DNA of 64,000 bases from Paragonimus westermani (GCA_008508345.1 QNGE01000987.1:1-64000); one strand, 5' to 3'. Counted from the stretch's first letter, positions 11,547 to 22,995 are shown. Notes: generated by a model from the letters alone, not told the origin. Program-made: numbers and translations.

Positions 11547-12127
11547 TTAGCAACATGCGCAGAAATCACACCTCGTACAGTGTGCGTTGGCCATAGCTGG
11601 TAGGTTGATGACGTCGTGACCAACAGGTGCTGATACGCATGGCAGAGCATCAGCCGCAGCATCATCACTGCCAGAAACGTGTCGTACATCTGTCCGAAAT
11701 TGCGAGATGAAATCTAAATGGCGAATTTTGCGAGGTGAGTGACGCTCAGGACGATTATTGAAGGCATACATCAACAGTTAGTTATCACTGTAAATCACAA
11801 ACTGGCGATTGTCAAGGGCGTGTCGACAGTGACGAACGACCGAGTAGATACCTAGTAACTTGCGGCCGAACTTGCTGCACTGAGTTTCTGCAAGTAATGG
11901 GCACCCCGGGTAAAAGTAAGAGTGGTCCCCATAGCTCATGGACGAACTTTTGGGGATTTGTGGGATGCCTCTATGGTTATACCAATAGTGACGTTCGCGT
12001 CAAGGGGGTACAGTATCACTGTAGCGACCAGTGCGTCTTTGGTGTAGTTGAAGGAGTCTATGGTTTCTTCTGGCAACTCAACCTTGTCATTGGTGAGGCT
12101 GGGGTGTAATTCGGTCAAAGGTTGCAT
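11547..12127 (-). pseudogene. Gypsy RNase H / RT connection region, degenerate
   Basis: On the minus strand, 12127-11936 reads LTELHPSLT..ETIDSFNYTKDALVATVILYPLD, matching the segment between RT and RNase H (..FN.IK.AL..A..L.H.D). At 11774-11547, HSPRKIRHLDFISQF then VRHVSGSDDAAADAL matches the end of gypsy RNase H (RHLDFISQFTTDIRHV.G.DN.VADALSR). The two parts are in different frames. Confidence 0.7.
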
Positions 12128-12250
12128 AAGCTGCGCGCAATGCGAGATAGGTCGGCGATGACAAGTGAAACGACGGACGGCAGAAGGCGTTGTAAGACGG
12201 GGGAAACTGCGGCTCGCCCGTACTCTGTTGATCAGAGGCCCAGTACCAGG

Positions 12251-12646
12251 CTAGTCTTCAAGGTGCCTCAAGAATTCAGATGCCGGTTGGCCGGAAGCGC
12301 ATTTATCCATATTAACGGTGACGTTGTATAATACAAATTGTTCAGGGGAGCTATCGCAGATGGTGCTGGTGCTCTTCTCCGGAAGAACTTGCCAAAAATG
12401 TCGTCGATATAGGGATGGACGTTGTCCAAGCCCCTTTTGAAGTCTTTGAGCTAGCAATGATGTCTTGAATGTGTGGGGTACGAAACTTGTCAGGTGCCAA
12501 GGCAACATTAAGCGCTCGACAATTTCCTCAAGGACGCCAGCCCACCGACACTTTCGGCACCATGTGTAGGGCAAGGTCCAGCGGTTATCCGACGAGCGAA
12601 TGATGTGGAGCTGCAGCATGTGCTTGAGCCCCGCGCGCGCTGTCAT
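12251..12646 (-). pseudogene. Gypsy reverse transcriptase, degenerate and internally deleted
   Basis: The minus-strand frame begins ..LKHMLQLHIIRSSDNRWTLP, the fingers region (..ML.LGIIRPS.SPWASP). It then jumps to a YRRHFWQVLPEKSTS segment that corresponds to the YIDDILVAS box with the aspartates lost, and continues VTVNMDKCASGQPASEFL (INMDKCVFG...FLGH). Loss of YxDD makes it non-functional. The span is too short to hold a complete RT, so the palm is largely deleted. Confidence 0.75.
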
Positions 12647-12865
12647 CCGGCGTTAAACCACTGGCTTTGATGAAAGCCGGTGAGTCGGTGATGACGATTT
12701 TGGGCTACGTTCACCGCTTACTGGCGGCAGCAGAGTTAACCATCTGAACACTGCTCAGCGTGAGAGGCCCAAGTATTCCCAACTGCTGAGTGGTATAGTG
12801 GACTACTTGGAACCACGTTAGTCGAAGTCCCAACAACAGACAGGGTTGTCTTACGGTCGACCAGC

Positions 12866-13289
12866 TCACGGTGTCGCAAGCCGACTGTCGGTCTTAGTGA
12901 TCCAAAGGACAGATGCAAAGGTTAACATTTGACTGTCTGCCACAGTGCAGGTCCATTGGAAAGCGTGGTGAAGGTTTATTTTCAGTTGATTATGGGCAGT
13001 AATAGAGATACCGTTCACCGCACATAACGCTGATTGTACCTGCGTGAATCGTTCGCTAGAGTCCGGTGGGAGAAGGCTGATCTGCACTAGTATCCGAAAA
13101 GTAGCGACCTTTCGATTCGCGGTCTCGAACGGAGAATAAGCGGCTTTGAGGGCCAGCAATATCGACCGCTTTGACTTGCTGGCCATGTAGCTTCTCTGCT
13201 ACCTCTTGTAAAAGGAATAGGGACTGCGTTTGGAACGAACGCAACCACCAAAGTGGTGGTTGTATCAAGGGTGGTCGGGGTTGACACAC
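12866..13289 (-). pseudogene. Gypsy aspartic protease, degenerate
   Basis: On the minus strand, RLFSVRDRESKGRYFSDTSAD corresponds to RLFFVRDR..G.RFLVDTGAEVSVIPP. The catalytic D-T-G-A is changed to D-T-S-A. In the neighbouring frame, LLPPDSSERFTQV continues the homology, so a frameshift lies inside the domain. Further residues toward 12866 resemble the flap and downstream part of the domain. Confidence 0.65.
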
Positions 13290-13525
13290 TCCGTAGGCAC
13301 TCGTCGCCTCTTGGAACTAGACCGGGACACTCTCCTGCTAGATTTATGACAAGCTGGGTGCGAGTGTTGCACGGTAAACGCCTGGATGTGACATGTCACA
13401 CGATCGGCCAGGAGTGCCAGTGCATTTGTCGATCGTGCAGATAATTGTGAGATCTGTTCCCATAAGTCTCCCAAGTGCGATCGGCGATGTCGGCCCACAG
13501 TAATAAGGCCGCCTGAGTGTGTGTG

Positions 13526-13970
13526 CTAAGGATATTTTGTATATATCCAGGCGCTCGTTGGATTCAAATTTATTTCAAGAAAGACTTCTCGAGTTGTGTT
13601 GAACCCGCCAGATGCCATGTGGTGTGGAAGCTTTTGGTTGCCTGACTCGGTAGCGCTCACCAGCCGCGTGATGCGTTGACGGTCAAGAAGGTCAATTCGC
13701 CTGATGGTCGCTTTTTTAAGCTGCCCGAATGGTTTAGTTGGGTTTGGCGGCTCCAATTTATTACATACCCGGTCTATGAAGTGAGATGGGAGAGCAACAA
13801 TCACGTAGTGGAACTCCATTATTTCCGTGGCCACATTTCGTAATAGAAAATGGTCTCCAGCTGAGCAAACTGGATCCCAGAATTATTCTCCCCAAACGGT
13901 GCGACTGAGACGGAAACAGCACTGGCGAAATCGTCTGGCAAACAAGAAATCCGTTTCTGCATAACACCAA
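13526..13970 (-). pseudogene. Gypsy Gag remnant, CsRn1-like
   Basis: On the minus strand, 13834-13526 contains FHYVIVALPSHFIDRVCN..PPNPTKPFGQLKKATIRR. This matches flatworm gypsy Gag (..YVV.SL....A.EVRD...PP...PYD.LK..LI.RT). A preceding frame (13970-13761) probably covers the Gag N-terminus. The block at 13498-13265 (..LGDLWEQISQLSAR..) is likely the Gag-protease linker. Several frameshifts are present. Confidence 0.65.
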
Positions 13971-14069
13971 CAGTAACAGAGATCAAAATTAAACTAACAA
14001 ATGAAAAGGTAGTAGTAGTAGCTCATGTCACATAAACAAACTATACTTGTGAAAAGTTATGAAATATGT

Positions 14070-14078
14070 GGGTCACCA
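14070..14078 (-). other. Possible gypsy primer-binding site
   Basis: The minus strand reads TGGTGACCC 11 bases beyond the LTR end. The start TGG is the expected complement of a tRNA CCA end. CsRn1-type elements are reported to use tRNA-Trp. Only nine bases match here, so this is tentative. Confidence 0.3.
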
Positions 14079-14089
14079 GTCTTAGTGAG

Positions 14090-14808
14090 TGTTCGCAAAA
14101 TTAATGTTTTCCAAATGTACGCAACAAATATCAGATGCGAAGTAAAGATGCGGATGATTTAGAGAGAGCCAACGTACATTATGCGTTAATTGTGACAGCT
14201 GTCGACCAGCGGTGAATGATACCGAGACGCGGGAGGAGCCAGGGTTTATCAAGATCCAACCGTCCAGCGCACGAGCATGCTTGACGCGTGTGGCGCCATT
14301 GACGTACACCAGCCAACAAGCATGCCAACAAACAAACGCGTTTGTGTGTAGCGAGGAGGCGGAGAGCAAAAATCCTTAAGATCTTCTCTTGATGGGTTAC
14401 CAGAGGAAGGTGCGAGTATTCCTACTCTCAGCAGACTACCTCAACGCGGCATTAAAGTACGTCCGAAAGCCCATAGCTAGCGGAAAACGCGCGCGACAGC
14501 ACTAGCCATCGCTCAGCTAGTTCGCACCATTGGACGAAGAGTCGCATGGGGAAAACCCCTTCGACAGAGGTCGTCGGTCACACACAAACCTGGCAGAAGT
14601 ACATATCATGTGTGAGCGGAATCCGAGGATGTGATGCGCTGCGAAATTTTGGTTCATAAACATGGCGTGGCAACAAGCGAGTTGGACAGTAAGGATTATG
14701 CTCCATTGAATGCCTTTTCATTACACTTTGTACATTGTGAACTAGAATTCGGGAAGAATTTTACACATCGTACAGCAGACAGACCTAGGTTGGCTCCAGA
14801 TCACTACA
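14090..14808 (-). mobile_element. Gypsy 5' LTR remnant, copy 2 (enlarged)
   Basis: Related to the LTR copies at 2479-2854 and 16110-16309 at both its ends. Left end: GTACGCAAC..ATCAGATGCGAA. Right end: ATTTTACACATCGTACAGCAGACAGACC..CTCCAG. It is about 340 bp longer than copy 1, so either copy 1 is internally deleted or this one carries an insertion around 14350-14650. It sits directly upstream of gag on the minus strand. Confidence 0.6.
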
Positions 14809-14889
14809 GTACTGTTGTAACTAGTTCGGTAGTGACGAAGTGGTACTATGCACAGGACCTGACTACGACAGAAACCAACCCTGGATTAT

Positions 14890-16080
14890 AAACGCATTGG
14901 ACACTCATGATAACATGTTTATAGTCAACACGTATAGGTGTCAATATACATGCCCATTAGTAACAACCCAAACAACCTGGCATACTCTTACCCCATACTT
15001 GTTGATAGCTTGTGTCTGAGTTGTAAACCACCATGCAAAAGCTGGACATCCTAAAATCGTTCAAAAAATCAATCTTTTTGTCTCATGACTGCATAATAAC
15101 CTCGAGCCGCAACTCTTCCTTTTCCTCCCCTGATAAACGGCCAAAAACCTCTCGGTGTTGTCAGACATTCTTCTCATTCTATATACCGTCTGTACAAAGA
15201 TAATAGACATCTAAATTCGGCAATAATCGCACACTGGGAATAGCTTATAATCGATCTCCTTTCGCGTTATTTGATAGCAGCTGTTCGCATGTAGTATATA
15301 TTTCATCAACCAACACAATGTTATTAACGTCACATAGGAGGTTATTTCAGAATATCACATGTTCCATTGTTCGTCATAGCTCACAGTTAGTTTCACGTTA
15401 TCCCGTTTATCGCATAATTCCTCTCTCCATTCTCGGTTTCACTGATACATCTCGTGCGAGAAAACATCCCACCCCGCCCGGACTCTTAAAATTCCGCAGT
15501 GGTTGTGCATATCGCGGGCTCCTTGAAATTCATAGGAATTTGAGCGAAGATTGATGTCCGGTCGAGAGGTCCATGCATTCCTCGCGAAAGTATGAAGAAA
15601 AATTTTCTGCACATTTTTTCCGGGACTATCTACACGCTTCAGTGAGAACGTGTGGGAAATTATAGCCTTTCGAGGTATACACAACGACTACCAGACGTGC
15701 AAATGTCAAACAGAATAAAGCCGGCCGGTTACGAATAACGTAACGAGTAAACAAGGAGTATATTGCCGACACGTGAAGTCGACGTGATTGCGGATGAATA
15801 ACAAGTCGAAACGTTGATACTGCAGAACGACAAGCAAACATGCAGTGGAGCCGTACTTTCGTGTGCGCGGGAGAATTGCCGGTAACCATGCTCGTTCAAG
15901 CAAACATTTAAGTGCATACAAAAGGTGGGAACAAAGAGAGTACAATTGACCGTCGTCGCTTTGACACAGTTGACAAAAAACAAATAGGGTCACTACAGAT
16001 GTGAAATGAGAATAGGGATAACCGGAGAAGACCAACATGTATTATACAGAAATTAAAATAGGTCTCAACCAGTGCTTAAC
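14890..16080. other. No gene recognised
   Basis: Several overlapping minus-strand frames at 15626-16038 show no domain resemblance. Nothing else can be supported. Confidence 0.25.
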
Positions 16081-16109
16081 GACACCGCTAGACTGATGTA
16101 GTTAAGGGG

Positions 16110-16309
16110 GCTGATGATCCGACCGTCGAGCGTGCGAGCAAGCCGGAAGTGTGTATGGCGCCACTGGAAAACAAACAACCGCGGTCACATACAGTAAGCA
16201 GACGGAAACAGAGACCCTTACGAACCTAAGTACAGTGTGAACTATGATTTTAGGAAGAACGTTACGCACCATACAGCAGGTGGGCTGGGGTTATCTTCAG
16301 GTCGCTACA
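16110..16309 (-). mobile_element. Gypsy LTR fragment, copy 3
   Basis: Shares GATCCGACCGTCGAGCG.GCGAGCA, the GTGTG..GGCGCCA block and ..TTACGCACCATACAGCAGG..TC with copies 1 and 2, in the same orientation. No internal region lies beside it, so it is a solo or truncated LTR just outside the 5' LTR of the element at 10403-14808. Confidence 0.55.
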
Positions 16310-16365
16310 ACGTTACCTAATCACATATAAAACAGGATTACTGATGGGTAGTCGGGGATTTGGTT

Positions 16366-16640
16366 TATTTTCAAGTTGACCATCACTCACATTTGATCGC
16401 AACCTTCGCATCCAACTAGACTTTCCAGCCAGCCTTTTTCGAAAAGAAGCACCAGACTCGAGTTTCGCTCTCGTTAGAGCTCATCAGTAGTGCATATCCT
16501 TGCCACGGCCGGGATTTGAACTCTGGCCATTCCAATCATGAGGCAACCGTGTTGACCACTGCACCATTGACCTCACATTAGGCACGACCGAATTATCAAA
16601 TCTAAACGCTCAACCACTCTCGCTTGTGAGCAACGTGGGT
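16366..16640 (-). mobile_element. tRNA-derived SINE body, minus copy in palindrome
   Basis: Reverse complement of the SINE body at 16890-17172, nearly identical to it. On the minus strand it includes the GTTCAAATC B box and the TGGTGCAGTGG A box. It forms the left arm of the fold-back. Confidence 0.85.
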
Positions 16641-16889
16641 GATGGTCAACATGAAGATAAACCAAATCCCCGACTACTCATCAGTAATCTAAAATATCGC
16701 CATGCAGGTTTAATGAGTTTACCCGATCGTCTCGAGAGGAGACAGTAACTATCCTGTTAACTCCAGTCGATAACCCCGCGATTAGGACTTCCGAGACAGG
16801 TCGAGATCACTGAACTCATTTAACTCGCGAGGCGATATATTTTTAGATTACTGATGAGTAGTCGGGGATTTGGTTTATCTTCATGTTGA

Positions 16890-17172
16890 CCATCACCCAC
16901 GTTGCTCACAAGCGAGAGTGGTTGAGCGTTTAGATTTGATAATTCGGTCGTGCCTAATGTGAGGTCAATGGTGCAGTGGTCAACACGGTTGCCTCATGAT
17001 TGGAATGGCCAGAGTTCAAATCCCGGCCGTGGCAAGGATATGCACTACTGATGAGCTCTAACGAGAGCGAAACTCGAGTCTGGTGCTTCTTTTCGAAAAA
17101 GGCTGGCTGGAAAGTCTAGTTGGATGCGAAGGTTGCGATCAAATGTGAGTGATGGTCAACTTGAAAATAAAC
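16890..17172 (+). mobile_element. tRNA-derived SINE body, plus copy in palindrome
   Basis: Contains an A box TGGTGCAGTGG (16969-16979) and a B box GTTCAAATC (17014-17022), both fitting the RNA polymerase III internal promoter consensus. Next comes CCCGGCCGTGGCA, as in the 3' half of a tRNA, then the family-specific tail. It forms the right arm of the fold-back. Confidence 0.85.
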
Positions 17173-17173
17173 C

Positions 17174-17645
17174 AGGATGGCAAAAAGCCTCCATCTCAGC
17201 TTACACAAAATCCGATCTACAACAAAGATACGAGTAATGCGTGCAAGAAATGGTAAAGCTTAGCTGCTGTTGGAGATAAAGTGCGCAAAATTTGTGAGAC
17301 GAGTCCCTGTAGCTTCCAATGATGAAAGAAACATCAGCTAACACCAAGCGGATCACTAAACTTGTATACAATGCACCACAACAGTACAAGTTTTAAAGGT
17401 ACCTCTAGTAATATTAGAGATACTGCGAAAACGCACCTCAAATTAACGTCACAGGACATAGTATCAGATCCAATAAAAAGATGTACATGAGCTGGTGTTT
17501 ACTGGATGACCATCAGACTATAATTATGAAGTTTCCCAGCCATGTCACGCGATTTGCGTTAACAGTCGTCAACGTGTGAAACGATAGCAGAAGTCAATAA
17601 AGATCAAAATGGATGGAGTACCATCACGTCAGGTAACGGTCGGAT
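17174..17645. other. No gene recognised
   Basis: Sequence between the SINE palindrome and the reverse transcriptase fragment. It may be 5' material of the same non-LTR element, but nothing in it is diagnostic. Confidence 0.25.
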
Positions 17646-18720
17646 GTGAACCACCTAAGGCTGAGGCTTTTGACAAGGTCCAAAATAACCATTTTCTCAC
17701 CAAGCTGATAAAGCACACTTTCAGCTAGCTTACAATAGACTGGATAACAGACTTCCTCCATAGCAGCTCATTCGCTATCAAGGTAAATCAACACTTATCG
17801 GACTGGCTGCCTGCCCCTAGTGATGTTGCACAAGGATCTGTGATCGGACCCTAGCATTTTTTGATTATCATCGACAATCTACTGGACAAGTTGCAGTCGC
17901 ATGCTCTCGTCTTCGCCGATGACATGAAAGTATGGAGGACCATCTCTTCAGAAGAGGAAGGTGGAAAATTACAACAGGACTTGGGCACACTATCAAAATT
18001 TACAATTCACCAGAGCTTGTCCTTAAACCTGCCGAAATGCACCTTTATGCATCTAGAAGATGACAAGGACGTAAGGACATATCATGTTGGAGGCTACTTG
18101 TTAGCGCAATGTAATATCGGAGGAGACCTCGAAATGTCGGTGAGTGAAACCCTCAAAGCCCAGTGTTAAACCACACAGGCCTATGCTAAAACGAGGAGAA
18201 TGTTTGGGACTACCCGTCGATCCTTTGCTAAGGCGTCCAGGGAGACATTTTGTTTAATCATATCGTTTCACTTTCATCCGAGATTGGAGTATATCTACGC
18301 CTCAGCCTTCCTCTGTACACAAAGTGAGGTATCTCAACGTGAAAGAGAGAAGAGGGCAGCTACGCACATGGTTGTTAGGATGAGCGGCCCTCTCTCATAA
18401 CCAGCGGTTAGGGTATCTAAACCTGTACCCTCAGATCTACCGGCGGCTCCGCGGTGACCTTAATGTAGTAAGCCGTGTTTTACGAGGGATGGGTTCAGAG
18501 CACATTTTCTCCTCCAGAATGAACACGGATTCCGGGGGCCATCCTCTCACGATTCTTAAAAGGTGACCAGGACGATTTCATTTTGCATTTCGCCCATCTC
18601 GACCAGCCGTCAATAGCTGGAATGCGCTACCAGCGAAGTTGAACCTAACACCCAGTGAGGTGGCCTTCGAGCGGTTCTCACATGTCCACATGGTGGGGCT
18701 TAAAGAAGGAGGATAGTTAA
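17646..18720 (+). pseudogene. CR1/Jockey-type non-LTR reverse transcriptase fragment 1
   Basis: Reverse transcriptase of a LINE-type element. In order: KAEAFDKVQNNHFLTKL (..SKAFDKVPH..LL.KL), WITDFLHSSSFAIKVN, SDVAQGSVIGP (GVPQGSVLGP), then an in-frame TAG at 17852, then FLIIIDNLLDKL, and HALVFADDMKVWRTI, which keeps the catalytic FADD box (about 17910-17945). Downstream FHPRLEYIYAS (RPHLEY..) and a decayed C-terminal region run to about 18720 in other frames. The stop and frameshifts make it dead, although the active-site box is intact. Confidence 0.85.
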
Positions 18721-20790
18721 CGCCCTGTCTACTCCAGTGTCGAGGTACTCGATGAGGAGGCTCATACAGCCGGCGAATTCTGCCTTCTACCAACGAACAA
18801 CGATTTCAACAAGCAAGAATGATATTTTGAGAAGCATTCTCTTAAAACACGTTCTTCGAGTGTTGCATAAAGTCCTCGTGTCTAATGACAACAGAAGTGA
18901 GTGGCTTCGATGATGTGAAGAGCTCCTTCAGATCAGCGACTGCGATGGATATGGTTTGAATAGAGGAAAAAGTCTGACTGCGTCAAGTATGGTTGAGATT
19001 GTTGGACAAGCGTTCAATACCATTAAATGATACTCTACACGCAGAAGTCAGGAAAGCTGTGTAGATTAGGGAAATGTTCTAAAGCTGTGACCAGATATAT
19101 GGCCTCTGTCATTTGGAGAAATTCATAGTATTCCTTTCAAAAGATGCACCAGAAAAACAAAGTCAGTCACGTTTCGCTTATGGAACAAATTCATTTCTCA
19201 GGACGGCAGAACTACTAACACAGGAAATAGTAGCAGTGTTGACGCCAAGTTGCACGCGTTCCCCGCATATTTGACAACAAGTGACTCTTGTGTGAAACTC
19301 GCATGAGATATACAAGATTGAATGGAACCCTTAACCGCACAAACCGGGAAGATTAAACCCAGACAAGTTACTCATACCGATTGAATGGGCTCAGACGTGC
19401 ACAATATATAGTTACAACTACAGCCAGAATCATGAATCGGGTATCATTCGAATTAGGGAATCAAGCAGTGTGTTAACAAAAGAGCCAGAGAACCGCCAGC
19501 AGTCGGAATCGGATGTACCAAAAAGACAAACGGTAAATATTTTAGGCTTGTCGTGGCTGAAACGCATAGAGACGGAACGAAATAAAAACAGTAGCAAGAA
19601 AACAAGGTTACCACTACTTACTAAACTCGACAAGACTGTAATAGTGATTTACAGGCTGCTGAAAATGAGGATTATGATACATCGTTTACAGTTAAGGTAG
19701 TCGAAGAAACGAAACTGGAATAGCCAAGAGATGCGGTGGAATTGACCGAGACTCGGCTAAGTACTTACAAGTGATTGAGACTTGATAGATATGTCAATCT
19801 CAGAGGTAAAAGAGGAAGCAAACGTGTAATTATTGTAAGAGATGAAATTAGGCACATACAGTCGAATGAATCCGTATGTACGCATAAAGTGCAAGTCATT
19901 GGTTGTGGCTTGTACTTTAAAAGCGCGTTCGAGTCTTCTGTGCACCATAGTTCGCAAGCTGATTCTAGATCTGGGTTAAGTTGTATCCAGTGGGCATCGA
20001 TGAGAGATACTGAGTCAATAAACCGTTTGGGAAACTAATGAGGTGTACAAGTGGTGAGGGGTAGCTGAAATTTCGGTCTGGAATCGCTGACGTCTCCCAC
20101 GACTTGACTGCATGTCTGCACGCGCAAGAACTAACTAGACCCAAAGAAGATAATCAGCTGTCTAGTCTGGGCCTGGTGACCATGCTGTGTGAAGGCATAC
20201 AGAAGCTGATACTCCTGTAACGTACTGAGAAGATTGATCATATAATGATAACAGTAAATGAAGTACGAAATGTGCTAACTTGATTCCAAAGACGTTAAGA
20301 AGTACTGCAGGATAGCTTCCGAGGAAACAGACAAACATGCACACGGTTTACAGTGGTTGAGAACCCATCAAGATGAGATTTGGACGCGGCCGAAGAAAAC
20401 TACTTTTGGTATCACAAGCGGTTTTCTGCGATTAACTGGAAGACCCAAGAGATTCTGGCTGGTATAGGGGCTTCGGAAGTTGGATGTCACGCGATGTAAC
20501 GTCTTCATAAAATGCCGAGTAAACCCAAATGCTAAAAACTTCGTCGTCTACGAAAGAAGAATAAATAACATAATTAAAGAGGGACGCATTGCGTGACGGA
20601 TTTGATGTGAGCTTGACAGAAAAGGTTGTAAAGAACTTAACCAGGTCTTGCGGTCGTGTCTAGTAATAAAGCAGTTTTCGTGATGAGGTGAACCTGCACA
20701 GTGGCATGAGAATAGTGGAAGCTTTTACGAAGTATCTCCGCTGTGATTACAGAAAATAAGATCTAATGTGAATGAGTCAAAGTATATGAA
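18721..20790. other. No gene recognised
   Basis: Two short + frames (19470, 19775) have no family match. No splice-bounded exon or repeat could be identified. Confidence 0.25.
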
Positions 20791-21380
20791 CCATCTAAGG
20801 GTATGGAACCTTCCCTCGCATACCAACAAAATTATGGACGCTCTCGACAGAATGGAAGAGATGAAAGCTGACTACCGTGAATTTGAAAAAGTTCTTGATG
20901 CAGTAAAACACTGATACCGCGCGACTAAGCTGGTGAGGTATGACAACGCCAGGGGCTTGGAAATGGATCTATCAATCCCCTTCCAGCAGAAACACAAGAG
21001 CAAGGACCAGTTACTAATACCGTCCACCTTATTAACGGGATTCCAAGGGGAACATTCTTATGGCAGTTTGTTTCGCTCATACGCGTGAAAGGTATAAATC
21101 TGAGTTTTCTACCTGCACATGACATCAAATTGGTGAACTCTACTGCAAAGGGTATACAGTAGAGTTCGCATGACAAAACTTGAGGCTAGTAACCGGTTAA
21201 TGTCAAACGTTTCCAACCAGTCAGCTCGGACGATCCTATCGCACTGCGACAAACAGAGAAAACTCTCATTACAAATGATTTACATCAGAGATGGAAGTGT
21301 AAGACATGCAGTTTATCAGCTGGCTGCGAAAATATCTACGATCAAGCCCTCATTAGCATTGTGGAAGCAGTTCCCTTGAA
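20791..21380 (+). pseudogene. Non-LTR reverse transcriptase fragment 2
   Basis: Weaker but ordered matches: KADYREFEKVLDAV (VDF.KAFD.VNH) near 20860-20910, INGIPRGTF (SGVPQGS) near 21040, and LPAHDIKLVNSTAKG (LFADDIKLWNS, with the second-position Ala-Asp-Asp damaged to Ala-His-Asp) near 21110-21160. LEASNRLMSNVSN (LQ..LNRL..WS..W) follows. Stops and frameshifts are present throughout. Confidence 0.6.
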
Positions 21381-21689
21381 ATCAGCATGACAGAAGAGTA
21401 GCGGAAAGAGTTTGCTTGATAGAGGGAAGCGGTGTTGGAAGTACCTTCAACAATCACGGCATGCTCAGATCGGCGAAGAGGGACAAAGCCAATGCAAGCA
21501 CTTTCAGGTTCCTGGATGACAAGACAAACAGTCTAGCTTTGAGAGCAGAGCGACAGCTAAGGTATAATTAGATAACTAAAAAACCATAAAAAGCGTCTTA
21601 AGCAGCGTATACAGATGGTAACAGAGAGAAAATGGGAGATAAAACAAAGAGGCAAACAGAGAGGGGCCGATATTGCGCCTGAGTGCATC

Positions 21690-22700
21690 CCGGTCACTTA
21701 GTCACTCCAGGTCCGGGAATACTACTTACGAACAGTAATCGGACATACGCTCAAAGTCGGTAACCACGGTAGCTGACGCCAACTCGAACAGCAAGCTGTC
21801 TCCGTTGTTCATGACTCTAAACAGGAAGGAATTGTCCGCATAATTTTCTTTACACACGCCCCCACAGTCTTTGATGAGCAACGTGTTTGTTGCGACTGAA
21901 CAGTCACCCACTTTCCTCAGACATTCCACTCGGAATTGTGTAGAATGCACTAGTTCTCCTCTCCTTCGTCTCCTCTCCACAAAGAAAAGATTACTGTCTA
22001 GGTCTGTTGAAGTATTCTATTGCCCGAAAATCTACGAAGGGTTTTGTAAACCTACGTTGCACTTTCTCTAGGATGTTGACACCAGGACAAATGAGGACAC
22101 CAAGCTCGTACATAGTAATCGAGATGTGTCCTCACTTAAGCCATATATAGGGACGGCTGGTGTCCTTGACGCCGCCATTCTCTTCGGCGCCCAACTACCA
22201 TCCAAGCTGCAAACAGGCATTGAGTGAACGTTTTGAAACCCCTGGTAACCAGAATTCCTAAGTCCTTCACCTCGTTAGTTCTCCGTATATCCAAACGTTG
22301 CGCAGATCCTCTTATCGTTCTGTTTTGACCCTCATAAGCTAACAGCACTTCGCAAAATTCAGCGAGAGTTAGAAGTCGACAGTCTACTGACAAAGCTCAT
22401 CGGGGTCTCGTTACACTGAAAGCTCGTCTGGGTATCCAGTGAGTTCCACATCATCTACGGATATGGAGTGGGAACTAAAGACCCACTTCTCCGAACTGTT
22501 ACTCTATACGAGAAACAACACGGAGCCGAAAACTAGCGCCCTTGCGGAAATTCACTTGTACCGACTTGTACAGTGTGCGATTTAGAGCCTTCCACTTGCA
22601 TATTGAAACTCATATTCTGCAGGAACACTTGCACATACGCTAAGAATCTGGACGATTTGTTTCCAGTTTCAACATTAAAAGTCTGTGACTTAATGATCTG
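21690..22700 (-). pseudogene. CR1-type non-LTR reverse transcriptase fragment 3 (opposite strand)
   Basis: On the minus strand: SARALVFGSVLFLV (VPQG.VLGPLLFLIY) near 22540, SVDDVELTG (FADDVKLW) near 22450, EVKDLGILVTRGFKT (EKDLGV.VT.DFK) near 22270-22220, RTHLDYYVRAWCPHL (RPHLEYC.QAWSP.L) near 22130, and SLWRGDEGEL (SL.YRR.RGDLI) near 21970. These are the palm, thumb and C-terminal landmarks in the correct order, in shifting frames. It converges on fragment 2, so the two fragments come from separate insertions. Confidence 0.7.
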
Positions 22701-22792
22701 AAGTACTTTTTGGAGTCTCAGTAGTAGACCTCAACACATTCCCCCCTGATGGTTGGGAACAGTGGTGGTGTTGTTCGTAGCTCGGGTTGATG

Positions 22793-22995
22793 GTTTTGGC
22801 ATTGATATGTTCGCCGAACTTGGCATTTAGGTTGCAAACGTTTCATCATCAAGCGAGGTGACATCATCAGTGCGTGAGTGTTTCAGCGTATAGTTTTGAA
22901 CTGAAACACTCACGCACCGATGATGTCACCTCGCTTGGTGATGAAACGTTTGCAACCTAAATGCCAAGCTCGGCGAACATATAAATACCAAAACA
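22793..22995. repeat. Near-perfect palindrome, 94-bp arms (Penelope-like terminal sequence)
   Basis: Arms 22793-22886 and 22901-22995 are reverse complements with about five mismatches, around a 14-base loop. The arm includes GATGAAACGTTTGCAACC and GCTCGGCGAACAT. Sequences of the type GATGAAACGT..GCGAAC are common at the ends of Penelope-like elements in flatworms, so this may be a solo inverted terminal repeat. The flanks carry the same short sequence in direct orientation (ACATTCCCCCC near 22736 and 22992). Confidence 0.85.

Larger units (their letters stand above)
10403..14808 (-). mobile_element. Decayed full-order Ty3/gypsy element, CsRn1-like
   Basis: Reading the minus strand from high to low coordinates gives a 5' LTR, a primer-binding-like site, gag, protease, reverse transcriptase, RNase H and integrase, in gypsy order. 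Every domain is recognisable, but each is broken by frameshifts, stops and small deletions. The Gag and the integrase tail look like CsRn1-type elements of flatworms. No matching 3' LTR was found, so the element is inactive and probably old. It is listed as one element, with its parts given separately. Confidence 0.85.
16362..17173. repeat. Large inverted repeat: two head-to-head SINE copies around a SINE-head spacer
   Basis: Left arm 16362-16701 and right arm 16831-17173 are near-perfect reverse complements of about 340 bp. The 129-bp spacer 16702-16830 matches, in reverse, the head of the SINE seen at 37600. Each arm contains the tRNA-like body, so a transcript through this locus would fold into a long hairpin. 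The motif TGATGAGTAGTCGGGGATTT recurs near the arm edges. Confidence 0.9.

Noticed and set aside
16969..17040. tRNA gene at the SINE body
   Set aside because: Has A and B boxes but no complete cloverleaf or tRNA 3' end, and it recurs as a repeat; it is a SINE.
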